8,454 bases of DNA from an uncultured Porphyromonadaceae bacterium (GCA_947177595.1 CAMWUZ010000063.1:1-8454), one strand, 5' to 3'; counted from the first letter of the stretch, positions 1 through 6,002 are shown. Program-made: numbers and translations. Notes: generated by a model not told the origin, from the letters alone.

Positions 1-106
1 CCATCTGCCTACGCTTGGAGCTGAATCAATTGCTTTGGGAGCATTCGCCACCGCCGGTAGCATTATTGCGGTATCACTGATCCGGCGCTATATCAAAAGA
101 CCATGA
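1..106 (+). CDS. Partial CDS: C-terminal end of a small membrane protein, probably the N-terminal half of a two-gene LysO/DUF340 exporter
   Basis: Only the last 34 codons are present (frame starting at base 2, TGA at 104-106); the start lies upstream of the window. The visible peptide has a hydrophobic stretch rich in Ala, Gly and Ile (about LGAFATAGSIIAVSLI) ending in a short basic tail (RRYIKRP), as expected of a final membrane helix with a cytoplasmic end. The stop overlaps the start of the next gene in an ATGA arrangement, so the two are probably translationally coupled. From knowledge of the family, Bacteroidetes often encode LysO as a short N-terminal protein plus a longer C-terminal one, whereas E. 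coli LysO is a single chain of about 300 residues. The identity rests mainly on the neighbour and is an inference. Confidence 0.6.
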   Translation, partial: HLPTLGAESIALGAFATAGSIIAVSLIRRYIKRP

Positions 107-738
107 AAGGCAGTTTAATCACGATAGGCTGCTTCATAGCAGGATGCATAGCGGGCATCACCTTTGGGGCTGAAGGAGGGTTGGTGAATAAAATCTCTCT
201 CTGGCTGCTATATCTTCTCATGCTTCAGGCGGGTATGAGCATTGGTTCTAATCCGCAGCTACCGGAAATGATGAAAAATCTGTCACCCCGCATTTTGCTA
301 CTACCGGTAGCCATAGTAATCGGGGCAATCGTGTTCTCGGCTATAGCCGGACTGCTTTTCGCTCCATTATTCGGCAGAGGTCTCACCCAGTATATGTCGA
401 TAGGTAGCGCCTGCGGATATTATTCGCTCGCCTCGCTGCTCATAGGTAATCTTATGGAGCCTACACTCGGCGTGACCGTCGCAGCGGAGATAGCCACTGT
501 AGCACTCCTCGCCAATATCTTCCGCGAACTTTTTGCACTCGTAGCCGCTCCGTGGATTGTCAGATGGCTATCGCCTGAGGCTGAGATTGCCGCAGCAGGC
601 GTTACGGCGGTGGACGTTTGTCTGCCCGCAATCAAGAAATGGTGCGGACTTGACTATCTGCCCGCCGCAATAGTGTGTGGAGTGTTGATAGATATTGCCA
701 CCCCTTTCATCATAACTTTCTTTTGCTCACTCAATTAG
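103..738 (+). CDS. lysO: LysO-family lysine exporter, C-terminal component (membrane protein)
   Basis: 211-residue polytopic inner-membrane protein. Hydrophobic segments lie near residues 4-22, 32-48, 62-88, 95-117, 122-150 and 186-208. The stretch GSACGYYSLASLLIG (about 101-115) followed by ANIFRELFALVAAP (about 137-150) resembles the conserved core of LysO (E. coli YbjE), which exports L-lysine and protects against toxic lysine analogues such as thialysine. The ATG at 103 overlaps the stop of the upstream short gene, which fixes the start. With that gene it would make a complete LysO-length transporter, so the two chains probably act as one complex. Substrate specificity is inferred from the family only. 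A weak hairpin with a T-run follows the stop before the next promoter. Confidence 0.75.
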   Translation: MKGSLITIGCFIAGCIAGITFGAEGGLVNKISLWLLYLLMLQAGMSIGSNPQLPEMMKNLSPRILLLPVAIVIGAIVFSAIAGLLFAPLFGRGLTQYMSIGSACGYYSLASLLIGNLMEPTLGVTVAAEIATVALLANIFRELFALVAAPWIVRWLSPEAEIAAAGVTAVDVCLPAIKKWCGLDYLPAAIVCGVLIDIATPFIITFFCSLN

Positions 739-743
739 CTTTT

Positions 744-768
744 ATCAGAAATTTTTAACCTGATTTTT
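744..768 (+). terminator. Possible weak intrinsic terminator after the LysO gene
   Basis: ATCAG at 744-748 can pair with CTGAT at 760-764, and a run of five T ends at 768. The stem is only 5 bp with an 11-nt AT-rich loop, so this is marginal. The position, just after the LysO stop and before the next promoter, is what makes it plausible. Confidence 0.3.
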
Positions 769-778
769 CATAAAAATA

Positions 779-811
779 TTTGGTGGATTGGTATAATTAT
801 ATCTACATTTG
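779..811 (+). promoter_or_regulatory. Bacteroidetes-type promoter for the ABC/GntR operon
   Basis: TACATTTG at 804-811 is a perfect match to the Bacteroidetes -7 element TAnnTTTG. TTTG at 779-782 matches the -33 element with a 21-bp spacer, within the usual range. Transcription should begin a few bases downstream, around 815-820, leaving a 5' leader of only about 20 nt before the ATG at 837. No Shine-Dalgarno sequence is present. The likely start point falls inside the palindrome at 813-836. Confidence 0.7.
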
Positions 812-812
812 C

Positions 813-836
813 AGTGTACTATTATACTAATACACT
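813..836. promoter_or_regulatory. Imperfect palindrome, probable operator for the YtrA-type GntR regulator
   Basis: The 24-bp segment begins with AGTGTA (813-818) and ends with the reverse complement TACACT (831-836). Comparing it with its own reverse complement gives 20 of 24 matching positions, with mismatched pairs only at 819/830 and 822/827. It starts one base after the -7 element, covers the likely transcription start and ends at the base before the ATG at 837. A bound dimer would block RNA polymerase directly. YtrA-subfamily GntR proteins are known to bind long inverted repeats in front of their own operons, and a YtrA-type gene lies three genes downstream (2531-2908). The pairing of site and protein is inference, but position and symmetry support it. 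Confidence 0.65.
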
Positions 837-1685
837 ATGATTGAAGTACAGAATATTTCATTTGCTTATAAAAAGAGAACTCCGGTGCTAAAGGATTTTT
901 CCCTAAGTATAGCGCCGGGAGGGATTTACGGACTTCTCGGCAGAAACGGTGCCGGGAAATCGACATTGCTATATCTGATTGCCGGGTTGCTGAAACCGGA
1001 TGACGGCAAAGTGCTTTTCAACGGGGTTGATACCAGATTGCGGAAACCGTCATCAGTCAGCGATATTTTCATTGTACCGGAAGAATTTGACCTGCCTTCC
1101 ATATCATTGAAAAAGTACCTTAGCCTCAACTCGCGCTTTTACCCCAATTTCAGTGAAGAGGATCTGCACAGACATCTCGACACATTCGAGCTGACACCGG
1201 ATCTGAATCTCGGTGCACTATCCATGGGGCAGAAAAAGAAAGCGTTCATGTGTTTCGCTCTTGCCTGCAATACTCCCCTCCTGCTCCTTGACGAGCCGAC
1301 AAACGGGCTTGATATTCCCGGTAAGAGCCGTTTCAGAAAATTCATCGTGTCATCAATGAATGACGAACGCACCATCCTCATTTCTACACATCAGGTCAGA
1401 GATATTGACCGTATTCTTGATTATATAATCATTACCGAGACAAACAGAGTGCTCTTTGACCAGCCTGTTTCAAAAATTCTTTCACGATTGAAATTTATGA
1501 CTACCGACAAGCAGCAGCTTATAGAAGACGCGCTTTACTCTCAGCCATCTGTCGGAGGTGCAAACATCATTCTACCCAATACCGATGATATTGACACGGA
1601 ACTCAATCTTGAATCGCTTTTTGAATTTGCGCTCGTAAATCCGCAGGCGCTAATAGATGCTTTTACTAACAACATTAACGCCTAA
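837..1685 (+). CDS. ABC transporter ATP-binding protein (YtrB-like)
   Basis: 282-residue cytoplasmic ATPase that would power the membrane protein encoded immediately downstream. Motifs in order: Walker A GRNGAGKST (35-43), Q-loop region FIVPEE (78-83), signature LSMGQ (128-132), Walker B LLLLDEP (148-154) with catalytic Glu153, D-loop GLD (157-159) and switch His185 (ISTH). The Q-loop has Pro-Glu-Glu where Gln is usual, a variation known in some ABC ATPases. After the nucleotide-binding domain (to about residue 215) there is a C-terminal extension of some 65 residues with no motif I recognise. It is the first gene of the operon: its ATG directly abuts the palindrome and it ends 5 bp before the permease. 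The combination with a YtrA-type GntR regulator suggests a B. subtilis YtrB-like envelope-stress or export transporter; the substrate is unknown. Confidence 0.9.
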   Translation: MIEVQNISFAYKKRTPVLKDFSLSIAPGGIYGLLGRNGAGKSTLLYLIAGLLKPDDGKVLFNGVDTRLRKPSSVSDIFIVPEEFDLPSISLKKYLSLNSRFYPNFSEEDLHRHLDTFELTPDLNLGALSMGQKKKAFMCFALACNTPLLLLDEPTNGLDIPGKSRFRKFIVSSMNDERTILISTHQVRDIDRILDYIIITETNRVLFDQPVSKILSRLKFMTTDKQQLIEDALYSQPSVGGANIILPNTDDIDTELNLESLFEFALVNPQALIDAFTNNINA

Positions 1686-1690
1686 ACATT

Positions 1691-2524
1691 ATGATAGACA
1701 ACAGATTCCGCATATCGCGCACATTTGACCTGTTCAGGCTGTATATTATTGAAAACCGCAAGTTTCTGCTTATCTGTGCAGCGGCTATAGTCGGTATTCT
1801 GATATGTGTTGCCATTTCAATAGCCTCAGACGTAAGTTACAAGCGGGCATACTCCATGTATCGTCCCGATCTTGATCCGGCAATACCTTATCTCGTACCA
1901 ACCTACATTATTATCGGTTATATATTTGCCGCACTTGGTGCTTCATTTATGTTTTCAGAGCTCAAATCCAAGCAAGGCAGAATCAGAACACTTATGGTTC
2001 CGGCTAATTCATCTGAAAAATTGATTTCAAGAATGCTGGTTTATGTGGTGCTCTATACTGTATTTTATGTTTTAGCTATTTGCATAGCTGAATTTTTCAG
2101 AGATATTTACCTGATGGCTAAAATGACTGTTGCACCAGTAACCCCGCTTTACACCATATTCGGTAACGAGGCTGCTATCAACTTCTTGACTACTGATAAG
2201 TATCCGATTCTTCTACCCTGCATATTGTTTGTAGGAGTGTTTGCAATCCAGTCATTCTTTGTACTGGGAAGCACCCTCTGGTACAAGTACTCCTCAGTCA
2301 AGACATTCGCCCTGTTTTTCGCCCTGTTTTTCTTCTACACCATTTCAGTTTTCATGCTCGGCTCCTCACTGTCTGAGGGTAAAACTTATAATAACTTAGA
2401 CCACTTCATGAGCAATTACTTCGGATATGTATTCCTATGTTTTGAAATAATTGTGTGCCTGTTTAACTGGTGTATGGCGTGGTGGAGACTGCGGGAAACC
2501 GATGTAATAACAACCAAACGTTAA
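1691..2524 (+). CDS. ABC-2-like transporter permease
   Basis: 277-residue integral membrane protein with six predicted helices near residues 25-46, 69-88, 115-136, 173-195, 205-225 and 244-265. The cytoplasmic loop after helix 2 reads KSKQGRIRTLMVPANSSEKLISR (92-114). This kind of segment (Gly-Arg/Leu-Met-Pro-Ala followed by Ser-x-x-Glu-Lys) recurs in Bacteroidetes ABC-2-type permeases beside such ATPases. A loop of roughly 35 residues lies between helices 3 and 4. The gene begins 5 bp after the ATPase stop and ends 6 bp before the GntR gene. It is presumably the membrane partner of the ATPase, as a homodimer, since no second canonical permease is present. The transported substrate cannot be read from the sequence. 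Helix 5 contains a perfect 12-bp tandem duplication (2309-2332). Confidence 0.85.
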   Translation: MIDNRFRISRTFDLFRLYIIENRKFLLICAAAIVGILICVAISIASDVSYKRAYSMYRPDLDPAIPYLVPTYIIIGYIFAALGASFMFSELKSKQGRIRTLMVPANSSEKLISRMLVYVVLYTVFYVLAICIAEFFRDIYLMAKMTVAPVTPLYTIFGNEAAINFLTTDKYPILLPCILFVGVFAIQSFFVLGSTLWYKYSSVKTFALFFALFFFYTISVFMLGSSLSEGKTYNNLDHFMSNYFGYVFLCFEIIVCLFNWCMAWWRLRETDVITTKR

Positions 2525-2530
2525 GCGTAT

Positions 2531-2908
2531 ATGATATTTAATGACAACAAAGCCATATATCTCCAGCTTGCCGAGCGGCTTATGGACTCTATCATAGCGG
2601 GAAAATACGCTCCGGGGAGCCGAATTCCCTCAGTGAGAGAGTATGCGGCTGAGGTAGAAGTCAATCCAAATACCGTTGTACGCTCATACGAGTATCTTGA
2701 ACAAAAAGGTGTTGTATATAATAAGCGTGGTCTCGGATTCTTCGTCGCCGACAATGCACCGGAATTGATTCTGTCGATGCGCAGAGCCATATTCTATGCC
2801 GAAGAGCTTCCTTACTTTTTTGAACGTATAGAATCCTTCGGCTGGACACCGGCAGAACTCGCTTCCGAATATGAACAATTTTGCAAGAACAATAAACTCC
2901 CGAAATAA
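2531..2908 (+). CDS. GntR-family transcriptional regulator, YtrA subfamily
   Basis: 125-residue DNA-binding protein. A winged helix-turn-helix occupies about residues 8-75: helix 1 (AIYLQLAERLMDSIIAGKY), the GntR hallmark PGSRIPSVREYA (28-39), recognition region VNPNTVVRSYEYLEQKG (44-60) and wing VVYNKRGLGFFV (61-72). The C-terminal part (about 75-118) is a short helical tail, far smaller than the ligand-binding domains of FadR- or HutC-type GntR proteins. That short tail defines the YtrA subfamily, whose members usually repress an ABC operon that includes their own gene. Here the gene is third in the operon, 6 bp after the permease, and its stop shares one base with the next start (TAATG). 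The candidate operator is at 813-836. The inducing signal is unknown. Confidence 0.9.
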   Translation: MIFNDNKAIYLQLAERLMDSIIAGKYAPGSRIPSVREYAAEVEVNPNTVVRSYEYLEQKGVVYNKRGLGFFVADNAPELILSMRRAIFYAEELPYFFERIESFGWTPAELASEYEQFCKNNKLPK

Positions 2909-3720
2909 TGAAAAAATCTACTATAGTTCTTATCGCCACCGCTGTGGCTGTGTGGATTGTGACTCTGGTCACAGTGGCTCTAATAGCATCCGGAGGACAG
3001 AAGTTCAAGGTTAATAAGGATATTGTTATCTCCACAGACTCCGAAAGAGTTACAAAAGTCATTAAACCGTTTTCTGCCTTGACTCTATCTTCAAATCAAG
3101 TATATTCCAATTCAGCAATCAGCATTGTGCAGTGTGACTCTGTCAGCACTCCGCAGCTAACATATCCTGCTGAACTTGCAGAATATATATCATATTCTGA
3201 GATAAATGATACACTTATGGTTTCATTTCAATGCAATTCTGACGATGACACTTATAATGAGATAATTCTTCAGGGAGAATCACCGCTCACTATAACTACC
3301 CCTGTCACACCCGAATACATTCAAGGAACAAGTTTTAGAAAGATTGCTTTTTCAGGAACAAAGGCAAGTAAATTAAATTTGTCAAATTTCTACACGATTC
3401 GGCTAAATTCAACATTAATCGACACGTTGTATATCAAAGATACCGATTCCTGGAAATATTCTCTGAATATCAATGATTCGAATATCGGTTATCTTAAAAT
3501 AGGCTCAAAAAGGAAGGATAGCGTGGAAATCTCAGTTAATCAGGACAGTGCGGCAACGTCTTGCATCAAACATCTTGATTTTGACGGACAAATCAATAGA
3601 AAGCATGAGATAACACTTAACAGAATAACTGTCGATAATCTCAGTTACAGAGGTGACAATATTATGATAAATATCACTAATAAAGCAAAAATTGGAAATG
3701 TATATTCAGATGAAAAATAA
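2908..3720 (+). CDS. Membrane-anchored beta-rich protein, weakly similar to DUF2807/GIN-type domains
   Basis: 270 residues with an uncleaved-looking N-terminal membrane anchor (6-27, after MKKS), then an extracytoplasmic domain. No lipobox is visible. The domain (about 45-268) is made of short alternating hydrophobic/polar strands with frequent Asn, Ser, Thr and Asp, which suggests a beta-solenoid. The opening KVIKPFSALTLSSNQVYSNSAISIVQCDS followed by DTLMVSFQ resembles the start of DUF2807 (head GIN domain) proteins, which often occur beside ABC/GntR genes in Bacteroidetes, but the match is loose and by eye only. Start and previous stop overlap by one base, so it belongs to the operon. It is visibly AT-rich: bases 3361-3420 have 17 G/C of 60 by hand count. 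Possible role: envelope-side partner or sensor of the transporter; not demonstrated. Confidence 0.6.
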   Translation: MKKSTIVLIATAVAVWIVTLVTVALIASGGQKFKVNKDIVISTDSERVTKVIKPFSALTLSSNQVYSNSAISIVQCDSVSTPQLTYPAELAEYISYSEINDTLMVSFQCNSDDDTYNEIILQGESPLTITTPVTPEYIQGTSFRKIAFSGTKASKLNLSNFYTIRLNSTLIDTLYIKDTDSWKYSLNINDSNIGYLKIGSKRKDSVEISVNQDSAATSCIKHLDFDGQINRKHEITLNRITVDNLSYRGDNIMINITNKAKIGNVYSDEK

Positions 3721-3976
3721 AATAGCCGCGACATCATCTGTAGCATTGCTGGGCTGGATATGCTTGATAGTTATTTCTGTCAGCAGCATCATAAAAGGTT
3801 TCAGTTATTGGAAGTTTTCTTCTGTCGGTTCCGGCATAAGCAGCCCAATTGCAGATTGTCTTCATAATATTTCCTCTTTAGCAGAGAATATAACCGGCTT
3901 TGTGTTGGATTTTACAGATGCTATTTTCAATTTTCTGTACTACGATTATTGTGATTTTGTGCTTGGACTTTTTTAA
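3710..3976 (+). CDS. Small hypothetical membrane protein, last gene of the ABC/GntR operon
   Basis: 88 residues if started at the ATG at 3710, inside the last codons of the preceding gene (11-nt overlap). Two in-frame alternatives lie just upstream, ATG at 3698 and TTG at 3692, giving up to 94 residues. The 3710 start is preferred because MKNK directly precedes the hydrophobic segment in a typical way. One clear transmembrane helix spans about residues 11-29 (VALLGWICLIVISVSSII). The C-terminal end (about 62-88) is a second hydrophobic stretch rich in Phe and Tyr with scattered Asp, possibly an amphipathic or re-entrant segment. I recognise no family. Overlap with the upstream gene and AT-rich composition tie it to that gene, perhaps as its partner. 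That it is a gene rather than chance is supported by position and the well-formed membrane helix. Confidence 0.55.
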   Translation: MKNKIAATSSVALLGWICLIVISVSSIIKGFSYWKFSSVGSGISSPIADCLHNISSLAENITGFVLDFTDAIFNFLYYDYCDFVLGLF

Positions 3977-4007
3977 TTTTACCTTGAAATCAACTTACAA
4001 GAAAAAA

Positions 4008-4430
4008 ATGAATGATCAGATGAAAAAATGCCCTTATTGTGGTGAGGAAATCCGTCAGGAAGCGATACGCTGCCGCTATTGCCATGCCGATCTTGTTACT
4101 CCTCCCAATACCCCCGGTTTCAATCAGCCCAATCAGTCACCTCCACCATATTATAACGCATGGGCTGCGAATGACGCCTTTGCAGAAGGGCCTAATGGCA
4201 AGAGCAGAGGCATCGCAGCGCTCCTTGCCATACTATTGGGAGGACTCGGTATTCACTATTTCTACCTCGGCAAAACTACCGGAGGAATCGTATTTCTCCT
4301 TATCTCATTGTTCACTTGCGGTACTGTAGCATCAATCCTCGGTCTGATTCAAGGCATCATGATGCTGTGCATGAACAATGAGGAATTCGAGCGCCGATAC
4401 ATCACCACCACCTCCTCTATTCCCTTCTGA
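4008..4430 (+). CDS. Zinc-ribbon and TM2 domain membrane protein
   Basis: 140 residues from the ATG at 4008; the ATG at 4020 (MKKCPYCG) is an alternative. An N-terminal zinc ribbon uses Cys8, Cys11, Cys22 and Cys25 (CPYCGEEIRQEAIRCRYC). A Pro/Asn/Gln-rich linker (about 31-55) leads to a TM2 domain (about 66-120): a hydrophobic helix, the family hallmark GGLGIHYFYLGKTTGG (78-93) with the short turn, then a second helix ending in GLIQGIMML. A polar tail follows. TM2 (PF05154) proteins are widespread small membrane proteins with no settled biochemical role, and the zinc ribbon probably faces the cytoplasm. It begins 31 bp after the preceding stop without a clear promoter, so it may be co-transcribed, and it is followed by a strong terminator. 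The open frame extends upstream to 3900, but that part overlaps the previous gene and lacks a natural start. Confidence 0.85.
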   Translation: MNDQMKKCPYCGEEIRQEAIRCRYCHADLVTPPNTPGFNQPNQSPPPYYNAWAANDAFAEGPNGKSRGIAALLAILLGGLGIHYFYLGKTTGGIVFLLISLFTCGTVASILGLIQGIMMLCMNNEEFERRYITTTSSIPF

Positions 4431-4455
4431 CATATATACACCTCACATCACATAT

Positions 4456-4495
4456 ATCCTCCTGCATGACACGTCATGTCGGGAGGATTTCTATT
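4456..4495 (+). terminator. Rho-independent terminator
   Basis: ATCCTCC (4456-4462) pairs with GGAGGAT (4482-4488), and the inner arms CATGAC (4465-4470) and GTCATG (4473-4478) extend the hairpin across a small internal loop (TG opposite TCG). A T-rich tract follows from 4488. It lies 25 bp after the TM2 gene stop and before the helicase promoter, so it ends the upstream transcript. Confidence 0.8.
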
Positions 4496-4587
4496 TATAT
4501 CCGGCACTTAGCGTACGTTGCATATCGGATTAACTGATAATAATGCATTGATTGCAGTATGGGCAATTTCCCGCAAAACATCGCGTT

Positions 4588-4619
4588 GTTGTGGATTTAA
4601 GGGGAAAATCTTAACTTTG
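4588..4619 (+). promoter_or_regulatory. Bacteroidetes-type promoter for the helicase-peptidase-ABC-F genes
   Basis: TAACTTTG at 4612-4619 matches the -7 consensus TAnnTTTG exactly. A -33 element GTTG ends at 4591, with a 20-bp spacer. Transcription would start around 4624-4628, giving a short leader of about 15 nt. A weak purine stretch (AGGA, 4636-4639) lies just before the ATG at 4641. The 90 bases between the terminator and this promoter (4496-4587) show no further motif I can support. Confidence 0.7.
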
Positions 4620-4640
4620 TCGTAATTTAAAAATCAGGAT

Positions 4641-6002
4641 ATGAAATTTGAAGAGCTTGATCTGAATTATGATGTGCTTGACGCTCTGGATGCAATGAAT
4701 TTTTCGGAATGTACCCCTATCCAGGAGCAGGCTATACCGGTTGCTCTCGAAGGGCGCGATCTTTTAGCGGTAGCACAGACCGGAACAGGCAAAACAGCAG
4801 CATATCTCCTGCCAGTCATCAGTCAGTTGTCTGACTATGAGCATCCCGATGATGCGGTAAATTGCGTTGTTATGGCTCCTACACGTGAACTCGCGCAGCA
4901 GATTGACCGTCAGATGGAAGGGTTCTCATACTTCCTTCCAATCAGCAGTGTAGCTATATACGGCGGTACCGACGGCAAGGAATTCGGACGACAGCAGAGA
5001 GGTCTCAAAATGGGTGCTGATGTGGTTATAGCCACACCCGGTCGGCTTCTCGCGCATCTGAGCATGGGATATGTTGATCTCAGTAAGGTCTCGTATTTCA
5101 TACTGGACGAAGCTGACAGAATGCTTGACATGGGTTTCTATGACGATATCATGCAGATTGTGCGCCAGCTCCCCGCCGACCGCCAGACACTCATGTTTTC
5201 GGCAACCATGCCTCCAAAGATTCAGCAGCTTGCCAACACCATTCTCCAGAATCCTACGGAGATAAAGATTGCCGTTTCACGACCCACCGATAAAATTGAT
5301 CAGAGTGCTTTTGTGTGCTACGAGCCACAGAAAACAGAGATATTGAAGCATCTTTTCAAAACCGCCCACTCTAAAAGAGTCATTGTTTTTGCCTCATCCA
5401 AGCTGAAGGTCAAGGAGCTCAGTAGAGAGCTGCGCAAAGCTAAATGGAAAATCGGCGAAATGCACTCTGACCTTGAGCAAAAAGAGCGCGATGATGTGAT
5501 GCTTGATTTCCGGGCTGGCAAAATCGATATTCTTGTAGCAACCGATATTGTGGCGCGTGGCATCGACATCGATGATATCTCGATGGTTGTGAACTACGAT
5601 GTACCACATGAGCCTGAGGACTATGTTCACCGCATCGGCAGAACGGCACGTGCGGGCACAGATGGCAAAGCCGTGACATTTGTGAGCAAGGAAGATCAAT
5701 GGAAATTCGGAATAATCGAAAAGTTCCTTGAATACGAGGTACGCAAAGACCTTGTACCCGAAGCTCTCGGCGAAGTTCCTGAATATAATCCCAACCGACG
5801 TTTCAGAAAACCCGGTAAAAAGAACTTCTCTCGCAAACCAAACCGCTGCAATCAGAACCGTAACCGTGCCCGGAAAGCGAACGATGCTAATGCAGAAAAC
5901 GGCAAATCTAACAGACCGCGACGCTTCAACCGCAACAAAAAGCGATTCGGCGGCTCACCCGATCATGACAATAAAAACAAACAATCCAACATAAATCAAT
6001 GA
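4641..6002 (+). CDS. DEAD-box ATP-dependent RNA helicase (RhlE-like)
   Basis: 453 residues with the complete set of DEAD-box motifs: Q motif FSECTPIQEQAIP (21-33), motif I AQTGTGKT (45-52), Ia PTREL (80-84), GG (108-109), Ib TPGR (132-135), II DEAD (156-159), III SAT (187-189), V ATDIVARGIDI (300-310) and VI HRIGRTARAG (330-339). All key catalytic residues are intact. From about residue 384 a low-complexity tail rich in Arg, Asn and Lys follows, of the kind that gives RhlE/CsdA-type helicases extra RNA affinity. Cytoplasmic; expected to unwind short RNA duplexes in ribosome assembly, mRNA decay or cold adaptation, though the precise target cannot be told. The start is supported by the promoter 22 bp upstream. 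The TGA overlaps the next ATG (ATGA), suggesting translational coupling to the peptidase. Confidence 0.95.
   Translation: MKFEELDLNYDVLDALDAMNFSECTPIQEQAIPVALEGRDLLAVAQTGTGKTAAYLLPVISQLSDYEHPDDAVNCVVMAPTRELAQQIDRQMEGFSYFLPISSVAIYGGTDGKEFGRQQRGLKMGADVVIATPGRLLAHLSMGYVDLSKVSYFILDEADRMLDMGFYDDIMQIVRQLPADRQTLMFSATMPPKIQQLANTILQNPTEIKIAVSRPTDKIDQSAFVCYEPQKTEILKHLFKTAHSKRVIVFASSKLKVKELSRELRKAKWKIGEMHSDLEQKERDDVMLDFRAGKIDILVATDIVARGIDIDDISMVVNYDVPHEPEDYVHRIGRTARAGTDGKAVTFVSKEDQWKFGIIEKFLEYEVRKDLVPEALGEVPEYNPNRRFRKPGKKNFSRKPNRCNQNRNRARKANDANAENGKSNRPRRFNRNKKRFGGSPDHDNKNKQSNINQ

Noticed and set aside
763..777. AT-only inverted repeat (ATTTTT, CAT loop, AAAAAT) upstream of the ABC promoter
   Set aside because: Such repeats are expected by chance in AT-rich intergenic DNA and it has no positional relation beyond being near the -33 element.
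2661..3062. 133-residue minus-strand reading frame across the GntR gene end
   Set aside because: It is antisense to two supported genes and its translation has no recognisable motif; it spans the junction only by chance.
3692..3709. TTG start for the small membrane protein giving 94 residues
   Set aside because: It needs a rare start and a longer overlap, while the ATG at 3710 gives a typical MKNK beginning before the membrane helix.
3953..3985. Possible promoter before the TM2 gene (TTTTG, then TACCTTGA)
   Set aside because: The -7 candidate fails two of six consensus positions, including the key final TG, so it is not convincing.
3900..4007. Upstream extension of the TM2 gene adding 36 hydrophobic residues
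   Set aside because: It overlaps the previous gene in another frame, has no natural start codon at 3900, and the zinc ribbon begins naturally just after the ATG at 4008.
5394..5699. Minus-strand Cys/His-containing frame within the helicase gene
   Set aside because: The Cys and His residues are unpatterned and arise from the reverse strand of conserved helicase motifs V and VI.
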